From contig JAPOSK010000148.1 in assembly GCA_026709725.1 (NCBI GenBank), forward strand, positions 1 through 12,996: a stretch of 12,996 bases of DNA. Direction: 5' to 3'. The stretch's first letter is position 1; each line of letters opens with the position of its first letter. Position numbers and translations under genes: made by a program. Below, piece after piece: positions 1 to 7,248 of the stretch. The notes beneath the pieces were generated by a model. That model was given only the letters and a program-made list of their open reading frames with translations, searched no databases and was not told the DNA's origin. This DNA comes from Paracoccaceae bacterium (GTDB lineage: Bacteria > Pseudomonadota > Alphaproteobacteria > Rhodobacterales > Rhodobacteraceae).

Positions 1-73
1 CCGGGTCGCAGCAGACGACAGGTACCCCGGTGGAGGGACAGCCAAGCGGCCTTCAGGCACAGGGTGATGGTTT

Positions 74-954
74 TCAATCGCTGGAAACCTTTGTCGGCCA
101 TGGAAGTTTTCGGTAGAATTCCCGCACTTTTCCAAAACAGGCTTCAAAATCCGGCAGAGTCCCTGTCTCCAGACGGATGTCATCCCATTCAGCCTGTGCT
201 TTCTCTTTGATTATCGTGTCGTCGATGGAATCGATGTCGGGTGATGGTTGCAGGCGTGGATAACACTTCTTGAGGAGTGAATTGAGAATGTCGGCACGTT
301 CTTCATCGCCAAAGCCAAACCTGTCCAACAGAAAATGGATGTCATAAACATCCTGCCTTCTTCCTCTCCTGCTCCGGACCGCCTGCTGCAAAAGGGCGCG
401 GATCTTCTCGGCGATCACGTCTGTCAGACTGTAGGCATAAAGCTCCAGGCCGCCGATGTCGAGAACTTCGACCGATGTGATATCCGGCTCATTGAATGAG
501 ATTCGACCTTAAGTGGTTTCGAGCCCCGGGAGCCACCCGACAAAACATGTTCAATTTTGACTTCCAGTGCGGGGTAATCGGCTTCTTCGAATCTGTCAGA
601 GAGTGGCTTTGGCTTCTTCTCGACCCTGTGCACATGAGTTTGTGTCCCAGCGTATCCAAGCTCTGCGGCCGATGCCGGAAGAAGCCGATTCAATACCATC
701 TCGATCTGCACATCAATGTCGGAGTCCGGTGGAAAACCGGCCGTGAAATCGACATCATCCGTCATGCGCCGATTGTTGTAGACCAGTCCGAGAAGGATTC
801 CCCCCTTCAGGTACAGGGTATGATCATGGCGCATTTTTGCAATGGCGGCCAGCGTGATGTGTGTCGCCCGATGATGATGAGTCACGACTGGATCATTGGA
901 CTTGCTGTCTGCCCATGCCGCAACATCAATGACTGTCGGTTCCTTCCCACACAT
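74..954 (-). pseudogene. abiEii: AbiEii-type nucleotidyltransferase toxin, broken by a frameshift
   Basis: AbiEii is the toxin of type IV toxin-antitoxin/abortive-infection systems, a cytoplasmic nucleotidyltransferase. Two minus-strand frames share the gene. The first, 954 to 424, carries the NTase core: KGG at residues 50-52, then NRRMTDDVDF at 61-70 with the paired acidic residues, and later LEVKIEHV. The second, 418 to 74, carries EKIRALL and RRQDVYDIHFLLDRF, the usual downstream K/R and D-x-Y-D motifs. They join as KPLKV then RISFNEPDITSVEVLDIGGLELYAY if one base is missing near 501-510. The frame before this point runs to an unrelated tail; the other has a TAA just upstream. Repaired, the protein is about 293 residues, normal for the family. 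The start overlaps the antitoxin end by 29 bases, so translation was probably coupled. A sequencing error is the main alternative to true inactivation. Confidence 0.85.
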
Positions 955-1687
955 TAAGGGATATCATCCATCTATCTGACCAGATCGGGGCGTACGGACG
1001 GGCCGGATCAAGGACACGACTGCCGCCGCGGCGGGCGAGGTTTTGCCACACGGCCACGCGGGAATCTCTGATGCCAAGCCTCTCCTCGATAATATAGCCT
1101 GCTCGGCATTTGACAATGGGGTCAGCGGTATCGACGGTTGTAATGATGGAATCCAGATAGACAGCGGCATGTTCCTCCCAGACATCGAGAACGTGATTCA
1201 TCCCTCCGCAGAGTGCGGGACGCCGCAGTGTATCCAGGAATGTCTGGCCAATTGTTGACACTCTTGCAAACCCGGAGCGGTCACTGACCGATTGACCAGC
1301 GTGGCGGCTTCTGTGGAGTTTGACAGGTCGACCGCGGACAGTGGGCGGATGCGCGATGTTGTTCAGTCGGAAGGGCCCCATCTCCCGGTGGGCCGGGCGG
1401 TGCCGCCGGGGAATTCCGTCATCGCCTTTGGCCATTGCGGTGGCTGCCATTGCGGTGACGGTTTTTTCATCAGGCCGCGATATCATCAGTGCATGGGGGA
1501 TCCGATCCGTCAGTCTCCACCGCTGCATGGCTGACAGGTAGGCAATGTGGCAGAACTGGTCAATCAAGCACACAATGCCATCGGCCGGCGAATCTGGAAT
1601 GGCCAGGACGCGGTAATGGCGCGGACCGCCTCCCGGGATCGGCAGAGGCGGCGGCGGGTGATCCCGCCGGGGGCGTGGCATCGGCAT
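926..1687 (-). CDS. abiEi: AbiEi-like type IV antitoxin / transcriptional regulator
   Basis: This 253-residue frame is the antitoxin partner of the following AbiEii toxin. AbiEi proteins neutralise the toxin without direct complex formation and repress their own promoter. Family-like stretches are YRVLAIPDSPADGIVCLIDQF (about 25-45), HIAYLSAMQRWRLTDR (47-62), PVKLHR (121-126), VSTIGQTFLDTLRRPALCGG (143-162), HVLDVWEEHA (165-174) and the carboxy end WMISLNVWEG. The first 18 residues are only Pro/Arg-rich and a usual N-terminal winged helix is not evident. A TGA lies in frame just upstream of 1687. Another ATG at 1712 has a better Shine-Dalgarno (AAGGGA) but lies in a different frame, so the N-terminus may itself be altered. 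Identity as AbiEi rests on motif recall and on the adjacent toxin. Confidence 0.78.
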   Translation of the reverse strand: MPMPRPRRDHPPPPLPIPGGGPRHYRVLAIPDSPADGIVCLIDQFCHIAYLSAMQRWRLTDRIPHALMISRPDEKTVTAMAATAMAKGDDGIPRRHRPAHREMGPFRLNNIAHPPTVRGRPVKLHRSRHAGQSVSDRSGFARVSTIGQTFLDTLRRPALCGGMNHVLDVWEEHAAVYLDSIITTVDTADPIVKCRAGYIIEERLGIRDSRVAVWQNLARRGGSRVLDPARPYAPIWSDRWMISLNVWEGTDSH

Positions 1688-1725
1688 CCGACTGTGGGAC
1701 AGATGGTGTCATGGTGCTGCTTCCC

Positions 1726-1795
1726 TTCAGGGTTTCAGGACACCCCGGGCCCCACAGCTCAGGGAGAGGTAGCACCCCCCTGATTCAGGGTTTCA
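1726..1795 (-). promoter_or_regulatory. Candidate operator: repeated TCAGGG with a palindrome
   Basis: TTCAGGGTTTCA occurs twice, at 1726-1737 and 1784-1795. The second copy overlaps a perfect interrupted palindrome, CCCTGA-T-TCAGGG, at 1778-1790. A third TCAGGG lies at 1759-1764. The cluster is 39 to 108 bases upstream of the antitoxin start. AbiEi antitoxins are known to repress their own operon through repeated sites in the promoter, so this is a reasonable operator candidate. It is inferred only from position and repetition. Confidence 0.35.
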
Positions 1796-1965
1796 ACAGA
1801 GAGCGGGACAATCCCCTTGGCAGCGGGCGGCATCAACGTCAACCCCGGCCATTTCCCGCCGAACTGCGAAGTTATTCACCTGATGTGCACGCCGAGGTTC
1901 AGGCCGGCGGACGCACGCCTGGTCGACTGACGAACTTGCGTCTCCCTTTCGCGCCTACGGGCAGG

Positions 1966-1983
1966 GGGCGGTCATGGCCGCCC
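1966..1983 (-). terminator. GC-rich hairpin after the exported-protein gene
   Basis: GGGCGG-TCATGG-CCGCCC forms a perfect 6-bp GC stem with a 6-base loop, ending about 25 bases beyond the stop at 2008 in the minus-strand direction. No U-run follows, so it is at best a weak or factor-assisted terminator. Confidence 0.3.
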
Positions 1984-2007
1984 TTGGGCGTGTTGGGCCA
2001 TGACTGG

Positions 2008-2622
2008 TCAGCTGGACGCTGAAACACACTGGTTGGCGCCGGCGTCCCAACGTCTGTCCGTCTGCTGGTACTTGCACTGGAAGCACTGCCTCATCAAGCT
2101 CCATGACGTTTCCGCCCCGCATCCCGAGCCCTGTGGCTGGAATACGGGCGCGGGCGGGCTGGGATCGGCGGGGGTCCTGAATCCGGCAACGGTGAATGGA
2201 TAGTTATACCAAAAAGCACCGCTTTTAGAAGAGTATATCGCCATGCAGTAATGTCTGTTTGGATGCGTTCTCAACGTCTGCTGCCATGCAATAAGAGGAT
2301 TGTTTCCTTTCATTCCATTTAACGTTGATCGAAACAACCCAGTCGAGCCTCCGCTGCAATTCGTGTAATTGCTGATTTCACCGTATTGAATGGTGTACGG
2401 TGGGGTTATTTCGCAGTCATCGTCATCACCTGGCCTTACTTCGCATTGTTTAATCGCGTTCTCAATCGCTCGCGTCAAGTCCACTGAATAGGTAACCAAC
2501 CATTCCCGGTTGGCGTTGATCGTTACCGCTGTCGGCATGGTAAAGCCCACCCCAAGCCATGTCTGAATCGTCCCGGTGGTCTGCGCCCATCCCGGCGCTG
2601 CCGTCAGCGCTGCCACCAGCAC
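2008..2622 (-). CDS. Unrecognised exported cysteine-containing protein; start probably at 2668, out of frame by one C
   Basis: No family was recognised. As open, a GTG at 2622 gives 204 residues beginning with a hydrophobic run and an A-P-G-W-A-Q signal-peptidase-like site. The mature part has eight cysteines, including CFQC near the end, a DDDD stretch and a Pro-rich linker before the last Cys cluster; this suits a disulfide-bonded periplasmic or secreted protein. The likely native start is the ATG at 2668: it has AAGGAG seven bases upstream and encodes MPRLIPP, but a run of eight Cs (2647-2654) throws that start out of frame. With seven Cs it reads MPRLIPPNATTLTAAVLVAA onward, a complete signal peptide. 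The middle, about 2200-2480, is visibly AT-richer than its surroundings, suggesting transfer. Confidence 0.6.
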   Translation of the reverse strand: MLVAALTAAPGWAQTTGTIQTWLGVGFTMPTAVTINANREWLVTYSVDLTRAIENAIKQCEVRPGDDDDCEITPPYTIQYGEISNYTNCSGGSTGLFRSTLNGMKGNNPLIAWQQTLRTHPNRHYCMAIYSSKSGAFWYNYPFTVAGFRTPADPSPPAPVFQPQGSGCGAETSWSLMRQCFQCKYQQTDRRWDAGANQCVSASS

Positions 2623-2646
2623 GGCGGCGGTCAGTGTTGTGGCATT

Positions 2647-2654
2647 GGGGGGGG
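2647..2654 (-). repeat. C8 homopolymer tract (G8 on + strand) in the signal-peptide region
   Basis: Eight Gs on the plus strand are eight Cs in the mRNA sense, 13 codon bases after the ATG at 2668. Reading from that ATG with eight Cs leads into a frame that ends at 2462; with seven it joins the signal peptide and the exported protein. Such tracts are prone to slipped-strand length changes and serve as on/off switches in known phase-variable genes; a base-calling error or fixed mutation gives the same picture. Confidence 0.6.
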
Positions 2655-2668
2655 ATCAATCGTGGCAT

Positions 2669-3339
2669 TGGGCATCTCCTTCTGTGGCGGCCCGTCGGCC
2701 CGGAAGGCGCGACCGGCGGGCGGATCATGTTATGGGGCGAGTCTATACACAACACATGCGGGGAGTCCAACAATTGGTCTATCCCAAATCCGCCGAATCC
2801 GCCGCTTGGGCCCGGTGTTCCCAAATTCCCGCCCCTGCCGCCCCCCTGCGCCGGCACATGAGGAGTGTCACGCCCACCGCAGGGTAGCAGCGGGCGACCG
2901 GTATCCCGGGAGATGCCCCGCCCGGGGTCTTCCCGGACGGACCCCGGAGGCGGCACCTCGTCACCGTTGGGCGTGACGGCGGTGCCATCGCATGGGATGG
3001 TGAAGGAGAGAGCGGTTGTGTGTCGCATGACATTCACCCGGTGGGTTGACGGTGATCCGATGAATCCTGCACTGATACGGGGGCGGATTCAGGGATTGAC
3101 CGGGTCTTTCACTGGTTTTTGATCGCGGATGCGGGCAATGTGCCGGTGATTGTCAGAGAATGTTAATAAAAGCCAGATATATAAGACCCGCTCCCGTTGG
3201 TGGTTTCGTTACCTGTCTGCGGGTTCTTTGAGTCGGCAATGCGATCATGGGTTATACAGTCCGGTGGCTTTGTGGAGGGGCAATTGTGGTGCAGGGGGAA
3301 GCAATTTGAACATTGCAAATCTTCCATAAGACAGTATAA
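2669..3339. other. Stretch without a confident gene
   Basis: The GC-rich part, 2669-3040, has a long minus-strand frame from ATG 3028 that runs through the ATG at 2668. It begins MRHTTALSFTIPCDGT, is Gly/Pro-rich (GGFGGFGIDQLLD) and prefers G or C at third positions, but shows no known motif and no good Shine-Dalgarno; it may be a short hypothetical gene upstream of the exported protein or an open frame by composition. The part from 3130 to 3340 is AT-rich. It holds a 54-codon minus-strand frame (3327 to 3163) with four cysteines near its start and no ribosome binding site, which is not called as a gene. Confidence 0.4.
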
Positions 3340-3340
3340 A
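3313..3340 (+). promoter_or_regulatory. Weak sigma70-like promoter candidate
   Basis: TTGCAA at 3313-3318 and TATAAA at 3335-3340 are 16 bases apart in an AT-rich stretch just before the DUF4143 pseudogene. The -10 overlaps the presumed ATG at 3340, so either the transcript starts inside the current frame and a downstream start was used, or the match is accidental. Confidence 0.22.
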
Positions 3341-4521
3341 TGCAAGATATAATTGCACGAAAACACCGAAAACACCACAAACGGCTTGAGGAGGCTTTGG
3401 CGATGAAGCTGGTGCTGTCCTTCTTGGGCCGCGTCAGGTCGGCAAGACCACCCCTGCGCAGGACATCGCAGAGGTCCATGAATCAGTTTATCTCGACATG
3501 GAGCGGTGGTCCGATCGTCAGATTCTGGATGAACCAGAACTTTATCTTGATGCGCAGGCCGGAAAATTGGTGGTGATTGACGGGGTCCAGTTCTTGCCGG
3601 CAGTTATTGCCGGATCTCTTTGGATTCGTGCGAGAACAGATTGACCGACGGTGCAGGGCTGGACATCGGGTGGGTCAATTTCTGCTTCTGGAATCGGCCT
3701 CGAATACGCTCTTGGAGCAAAGTGCCGGATCGCTGGCAGGGCGTGTCATCCATCATGAACTCACGCCGTTCAGTTTGGACGAGGTTGGGCAGAACAATCT
3801 GCAGGTTCTGTGGCTGCGTGGCGGCTTTCCTGACAGTTTTCTTGCCAAAACGGATCGTGTGAGTCTGGTTTGGCACGAAGAGTTCATTCTGCACCTGTCT
3901 GCAATGTGACATCCCGGCGGAAACGCTGAGGAGGTTTTGGACGATGATTGCCCATGAACAGGGCGGTCTGCTAAACGCAGCGAAGTTCGCGGCGGGACTT
4001 GGAATCTCTGGCCAGAGTGTTGCGCGTTATCTTGATCTGCTCGCTGATCTCATGCTGGTTCGGCGTTTGCCGCCCTGGCATGCCAATGTTGGCAAGCGGT
4101 TGGTGAAATCACTCAGGGTCTATATTCGTGATGCTGGCCTGGCTCATGCGCTCCCCGGTATCGGGACAATGGAAATGCTTCCGGGTCATCCGGTGGTGGG
4201 CGGTTCATGGGAGGGCTTTTGCATTGAAAACCTTATTGCCGCTGCACCGCATGGGACTGAAGCCGGCTTTATCGCTCTGCTGCCGGGGCCGAGATCGATT
4301 TGATCCTCAGACTGCCCGATGGGGTGTCCCGGGCAATCGAAATCAAGCGCACGACCAGTCCAAAAGTCACGCGCGGCTTCCATATTGCTGCCGAGGGACT
4401 TGGGGCTGCCAGACGCATTACGGTTTATGCATCGGACCGGGACGTGCCAGTGCAGAAAGGAGTCGATGCGCTGCCTCTGGCCTCCTCTGTTGATCTGTTG
4501 CGCGGCAGGGACCCTGCGTAA
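3340..4521 (+). pseudogene. AAA ATPase with DUF4143 domain, four frameshifts
   Basis: Members are stand-alone cytoplasmic P-loop ATPases with a C-terminal DUF4143 domain carrying a PD-(D/E)xK-like fold; their job is unclear. Segments in order: RKHRKHHKRLEEALA, then DEAGAVLLGPRQVGKTTPAQ with Walker A GPRQVGKT at 3426-3449, KLVVIDGVQFLP (Walker B, with Gly where Glu is usual), DLFGFVREQIDRR, QFLLLESASNTLL, LRGGFPDSFLAKTDRVS, AETLRRFWTMIAHEQGGLL, and at the end AGAEIDLILRLPDG with AIEIKR, the nuclease-like D/E-x-K part. Lesions: one base lost near 3399-3402; a 13-base duplication at 3594-3613; one base gained near 3890; one T lost near 4268-4271. About seven residues after DIP also seem missing by comparison with remembered relatives. 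Repaired, it is about 390 residues, the family's normal size. It is clearly inactive as a single protein. Confidence 0.88.
3594..3613 (+). repeat. 13-base partial duplication inside the DUF4143 pseudogene
   Basis: TTGCCGG occurs at 3594-3600 and again at 3607-3613. Removing one 13-base period joins VIDGVQFLP directly to DLFGFVREQIDRR and restores the frame exactly, so this looks like a slippage duplication between or creating these short repeats. Confidence 0.65.
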
Positions 4522-4917
4522 TCGCCCAATGCAGTGATCACAAAGACCGGCAGTGATCACAAAGACCGGCGTTCGGTGATCAATTCCAGGCAGATGTTTT
4601 GTCCCAGGGAATCGGCGATCTCGCAGCAATGATCCCGTATCAGCCGGGGATGTCGAGAGTTTTAACCCTGCCAGTGGTGTGGCAGATGCTCTTGAAGCGC
4701 CTGAATCCGGAATTGTTGCCTGCAGGCAGAGATCCGGTTGTTGAGAACGCTGCGAGTGGGGTTGTGGAGGTGCAGAACCGGGAGGCAGGGGCGAATGGCA
4801 TCAGGATCAGATGCCGACTGCCCGGATTTCTGCTCTGCAGGCATTTGAGGCGGAATACGATTTGGCATAAGGGCGGTTGCGGCTGGTGGCGCTGAATCGG
4901 GAAATAAAGGGGGAAGA
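4522..4917. other. Gap between the pseudogene and leuC
   Basis: Nearly 400 bases with no recognisable gene. The first 50 hold the 19-bp tandem repeat. A 98-codon plus-strand frame (4599-4895, TTG start) and opposing minus-strand frames have no family features. The leuC promoter should lie here, but no -35/-10 pair with good spacing was found; TTGAGG at 4845 followed by CATAAG at 4866 has too short a spacer. No leucine-rich leader peptide or attenuator was seen. Confidence 0.5.
4532..4569. repeat. Perfect 19-bp tandem duplication
   Basis: CAGTGATCACAAAGACCGG occupies 4532-4550 and is repeated without change or spacer at 4551-4569, ten bases after the stop of the DUF4143 pseudogene. Each unit contains the palindrome GTGATCAC. 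A partial third trace, GGTGATCA, follows at 4574-4581. Confidence 0.9.
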
Positions 4918-6324
4918 ATGGCGGGCCCACGGACTCTCTATGACAAGATCTGGGATGACCATCTGGTTCATCAATCAGAGGATGGCACGTGCCTGCTGTA
5001 TATCGACAGGCACCTGGTGCACGAGGTGACCAGCCCGCAGGCCTTCGAGGGCCTGCGTCTGGCAGGGCGGAAAGTCCGTGCGCCCGAGAAGACGATTGCC
5101 GTCCCCGATCACAATATCCCCACCGATCTCGACCGTGCCAGGGGGATTGCCAACGAGGAAAGCCGCATTCAGGTCGAGGAGCTTGACCGCAATGCCAGAG
5201 AATTCGGTATCGTCTATTACGATGTCAGCGACATCCGCCAGGGAATTGTTCATATCATTGGTCCCGAGCAGGGGTGGACCCAGCCCGGAATGACCATTGT
5301 GTGCGGTGACAGCCATACGGCCACGCATGGAGCCTTTGGGGCACTGGCACATGGTATCGGCACCAGTGAGGTCGAGCATGTGCTTGCTACGCAGACACTG
5401 ATCCAGAAGAAGTCCGGCAATATGAAGGTCGAGGTCACCGGTGCGCTGGGATTCGGTGTTGCGGCCAAGGATCTGGCATTGTCAATTATCGGTCACACCG
5501 GCACTGCCGGGGCGACGGGTCATGTGATCGAGTATTGTGGTGAGGCGATCCGTTCGCTCACAATGGAAGGCCGCATGACCGTTTGCAACATGGCGATAGA
5601 GGGTGGTGCCCGGGCCGGACTCATCGCTCCGGATGACAGGACATTCGATTATGTCCGTTCCCGGCCGCATGCACCGAAAGCGGGTGCGTTCGAGTTGGCT
5701 CTGGCCTATTGGCAGACCCTGGCAAGCGACGATGGGGCCCATTTTGACAAAATCGTGACTCTGGACGCTTCGATGATTGAGCCGGTCGTCACCTGGGGAA
5801 CCAGTCCCGAGGATGTTCTGCCCATCAGTGGTGTTGTCCCCCATCCCAATGACTTTGAGGGATCAAAGGCTGTGGCTGTTCGGCGCAGCCTTGATTACAT
5901 GGGACTTGAGCCCGGCACCCGGCTGAAGGACATTCCCGTCGACACGGTCTTCATCGGCTCGTGCACCAACGGTCGGATTGAGGATTTGCGAGAGGTTGCC
6001 CGGGTCATGGCCGGGCGTCGGGTCAAGGACGGAATGCGGGCCATGATTGTCCCCGGATCCGGCCTTGTCCGCATGCAGGCCGAAGATGAAGGCATTGCCG
6101 GTCAGCTGGTCGAGGCCGGCTTTGAATGGCGCCTGGCTGGCTGCTCAATGTGTCTTGGCATGAATCCCGATCAGCTCGCGCCGGGTGAACGCTGCGCATC
6201 CACCTCAAATCGCAATTTTGAGGGTCGCCAGGGCCGGGGCGGGCGGACCCATCTCGTCAGCCCGGCGATGGCTGCTGCTGCCGCTGTGACCGGTCGGTTG
6301 AGCGATGTGCGGGAGTTCCTCTGA
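4918..6324 (+). CDS. leuC: 3-isopropylmalate dehydratase large subunit
   Basis: LeuC with LeuD forms isopropylmalate isomerase, converting 2-isopropylmalate to 3-isopropylmalate in leucine synthesis through a [4Fe-4S] cluster. The 468-residue length is standard. Visible are [20 protein letters not shown] near the start, [39 protein letters not shown] and [19 protein letters not shown] and [10 protein letters not shown], and the end [14 protein letters not shown]. The cluster ligands fall at Cys349, Cys409 and Cys412, spaced as in E. coli LeuC (347/407/410). AAGGGGG precedes the ATG by four bases. The frame is clean throughout, unlike the genes to its left. leuD follows 28 bases later; the enzyme needs both. 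The protein resembles the alphaproteobacterial form by recall. Confidence 0.98.
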   Translation: MAGPRTLYDKIWDDHLVHQSEDGTCLLYIDRHLVHEVTSPQAFEGLRLAGRKVRAPEKTIAVPDHNIPTDLDRARGIANEESRIQVEELDRNAREFGIVYYDVSDIRQGIVHIIGPEQGWTQPGMTIVCGDSHTATHGAFGALAHGIGTSEVEHVLATQTLIQKKSGNMKVEVTGALGFGVAAKDLALSIIGHTGTAGATGHVIEYCGEAIRSLTMEGRMTVCNMAIEGGARAGLIAPDDRTFDYVRSRPHAPKAGAFELALAYWQTLASDDGAHFDKIVTLDASMIEPVVTWGTSPEDVLPISGVVPHPNDFEGSKAVAVRRSLDYMGLEPGTRLKDIPVDTVFIGSCTNGRIEDLREVARVMAGRRVKDGMRAMIVPGSGLVRMQAEDEGIAGQLVEAGFEWRLAGCSMCLGMNPDQLAPGERCASTSNRNFEGRQGRGGRTHLVSPAMAAAAAVTGRLSDVREFL

Positions 6325-6352
6325 GCGGGGTCCGGGTGATGGAGGTTCAATC

Positions 6353-6958
6353 ATGAATAAATTCGAGTCATTCGCCGGGTTGGCGGCACCGGTGCCACTG
6401 ATGAATATCGACACGGACATGATCATTCCGAAGCAGTTCCTGAAGACGATCAAGCGAACCGGTCTTGGCTCCAGCCTGTTCTATGAAATGCGCTATGATC
6501 TTGATGGGAAAGAGAAACCGGACTTCATCCTGAACCGGCCTCCATGGAATGATGCCGAGATTCTCATCACTGGTGAAAACTTCGGCTGCGGCTCATCACG
6601 CGAGCATGCTCCCTGGGCCCTGATGGATTTCGGCATCCGCTGCGTCATCGCGACCAGCTTTGCCGATATCTTTTACAGCAACTGCTTCAAGAATGGCATT
6701 CTTCCCATCAGTTTGCCTGAGGATGCTGTCGAATCGCTCATGGCCCTCTCCGGGGTCGGTGACAATGCCCGCATCACAGTTGATCTTGAAAACCAGCAGG
6801 TCATCGCACCGGATGGGACAAGCCATTCCTTCGAGATTGATCCCTTCAAGAAGAAATGTCTGCTGGAAGGTCTGGATGATATCGCTCTCACTCTGGAGAA
6901 AGCTTCTGCCATTGATGTTTTCGAAAACGATCGCAAACTGACCCGCCCCTGGCTGTAA
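6353..6958 (+). CDS. leuD: 3-isopropylmalate dehydratase small subunit
   Basis: LeuD is the swivel-domain partner of LeuC and supplies substrate-binding residues. The ATG at 6353 was chosen over upstream in-frame starts because GGAGG sits seven bases before it and because it gives 201 residues, the usual size; upstream extension would overlap leuC and add an unrelated peptide. Motifs: [14 protein letters not shown] at 18-31, [16 protein letters not shown] with G78-C-G-S-S-R-E-H85, and [21 protein letters not shown]. The gene lies 28 bases after leuC and must be cotranscribed. No leuB follows; the next genes are convergent, so leuA and leuB must lie elsewhere. Confidence 0.98.
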   Translation: MNKFESFAGLAAPVPLMNIDTDMIIPKQFLKTIKRTGLGSSLFYEMRYDLDGKEKPDFILNRPPWNDAEILITGENFGCGSSREHAPWALMDFGIRCVIATSFADIFYSNCFKNGILPISLPEDAVESLMALSGVGDNARITVDLENQQVIAPDGTSHSFEIDPFKKKCLLEGLDDIALTLEKASAIDVFENDRKLTRPWL

Positions 6959-6972
6959 TCGACCTGCAAGCC

Positions 6973-6993
6973 GCGACGACAGAGCGTCGTTGC
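6973..6993 (+). terminator. Hairpin just after leuD
   Basis: GCGACGAC-AGAGC-GTCGTTGC forms an 8-bp stem (one G-U pair) with a 5-base loop, 14 bases after the leuD stop. There is no T-run behind it, so termination is plausible but unproven. Confidence 0.35.
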
Positions 6994-7015
6994 CGGTCTG
7001 TGAGATGCCCGGTGC

Positions 7016-7044
7016 GTCAGCCAAGGGAGGGCGGGGCGGCTGAC
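7016..7044. terminator. Inverted repeat between convergent operons
   Basis: GTCAGCC at 7016-7022 and GGCTGAC at 7038-7044 are perfect inverted repeats around a 15-base G-rich loop. The site is roughly midway between the leuD end and the dctM end, where a two-way terminator would be expected. It lacks a flanking T-run in either direction. The rest of the 290-base gap (6959-7248) shows no gene; a small CTGTG-AACGA-CACAG hairpin is at 7201-7215. Confidence 0.3.
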
Positions 7045-7248
7045 AGCATCAGGCTTCCGGCGACAATGTCCTCCCGTCCCCGGCAGCAGTAAGGGGCGAT
7101 AAGGGGCCATGCCAGTCAGCGTGGTCCATGCCATTCCGACCCGCACCGCTCAATGCATGGTGTGGGGTTGCCCTGTCGCTGGGCAAGGCGGGCGGGTGTC
7201 CTGTGAACGACACAGTTCCGGATTTGTGATCAGGTGGAGTCTGGTCCG

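Larger units (their letters stand above)
1688..2007. other. Gene-free gap upstream of the antitoxin
   Basis: About 320 GC-rich bases separate the antitoxin start from the stop of the exported-protein gene; both genes run leftward. Open frames here have no recognisable protein content. The gap should hold the promoter of the toxin-antitoxin pair and the end of the exported-protein transcript. The only structure seen is the set of TCAGGG repeats at 1727-1790 and a hairpin at 1966-1983. No convincing -35/-10 pair was found. Confidence 0.6.

Noticed and set aside
1043..2022. Several plus-strand frames opposite the antitoxin and its upstream region
   Set aside because: They lie antisense to the AbiEi frame or in GC-rich spacer, have no family motifs or ribosome binding sites, and the minus-strand protein has clear antitoxin similarity.
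2462..3028. Long Gly/Pro-rich minus-strand frame
   Set aside because: High G/C third positions make it tempting, but long open frames are expected at this GC content, it lacks a start signal and known motifs, and its 3' part overlaps the better-supported exported protein in another frame. It is described only as a possibility.
3163..3327. Cys-rich 54-codon minus-strand frame
   Set aside because: Four cysteines near the start looked like a small zinc or secreted peptide, but there is no Shine-Dalgarno, no signal peptide and the stretch is AT-rich spacer.
4599..4895. 98-codon frame ending 22 bases before leuC
   Set aside because: TTG start, no recognisable domain, no leucine-codon run that would mark an attenuator leader; opposing frames are equally open.
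6305..6352. Upstream in-frame start for leuD
   Set aside because: It would overlap the leuC end and add an unrelated peptide; ATG 6353 has GGAGG at seven bases and gives the standard 201-residue protein.
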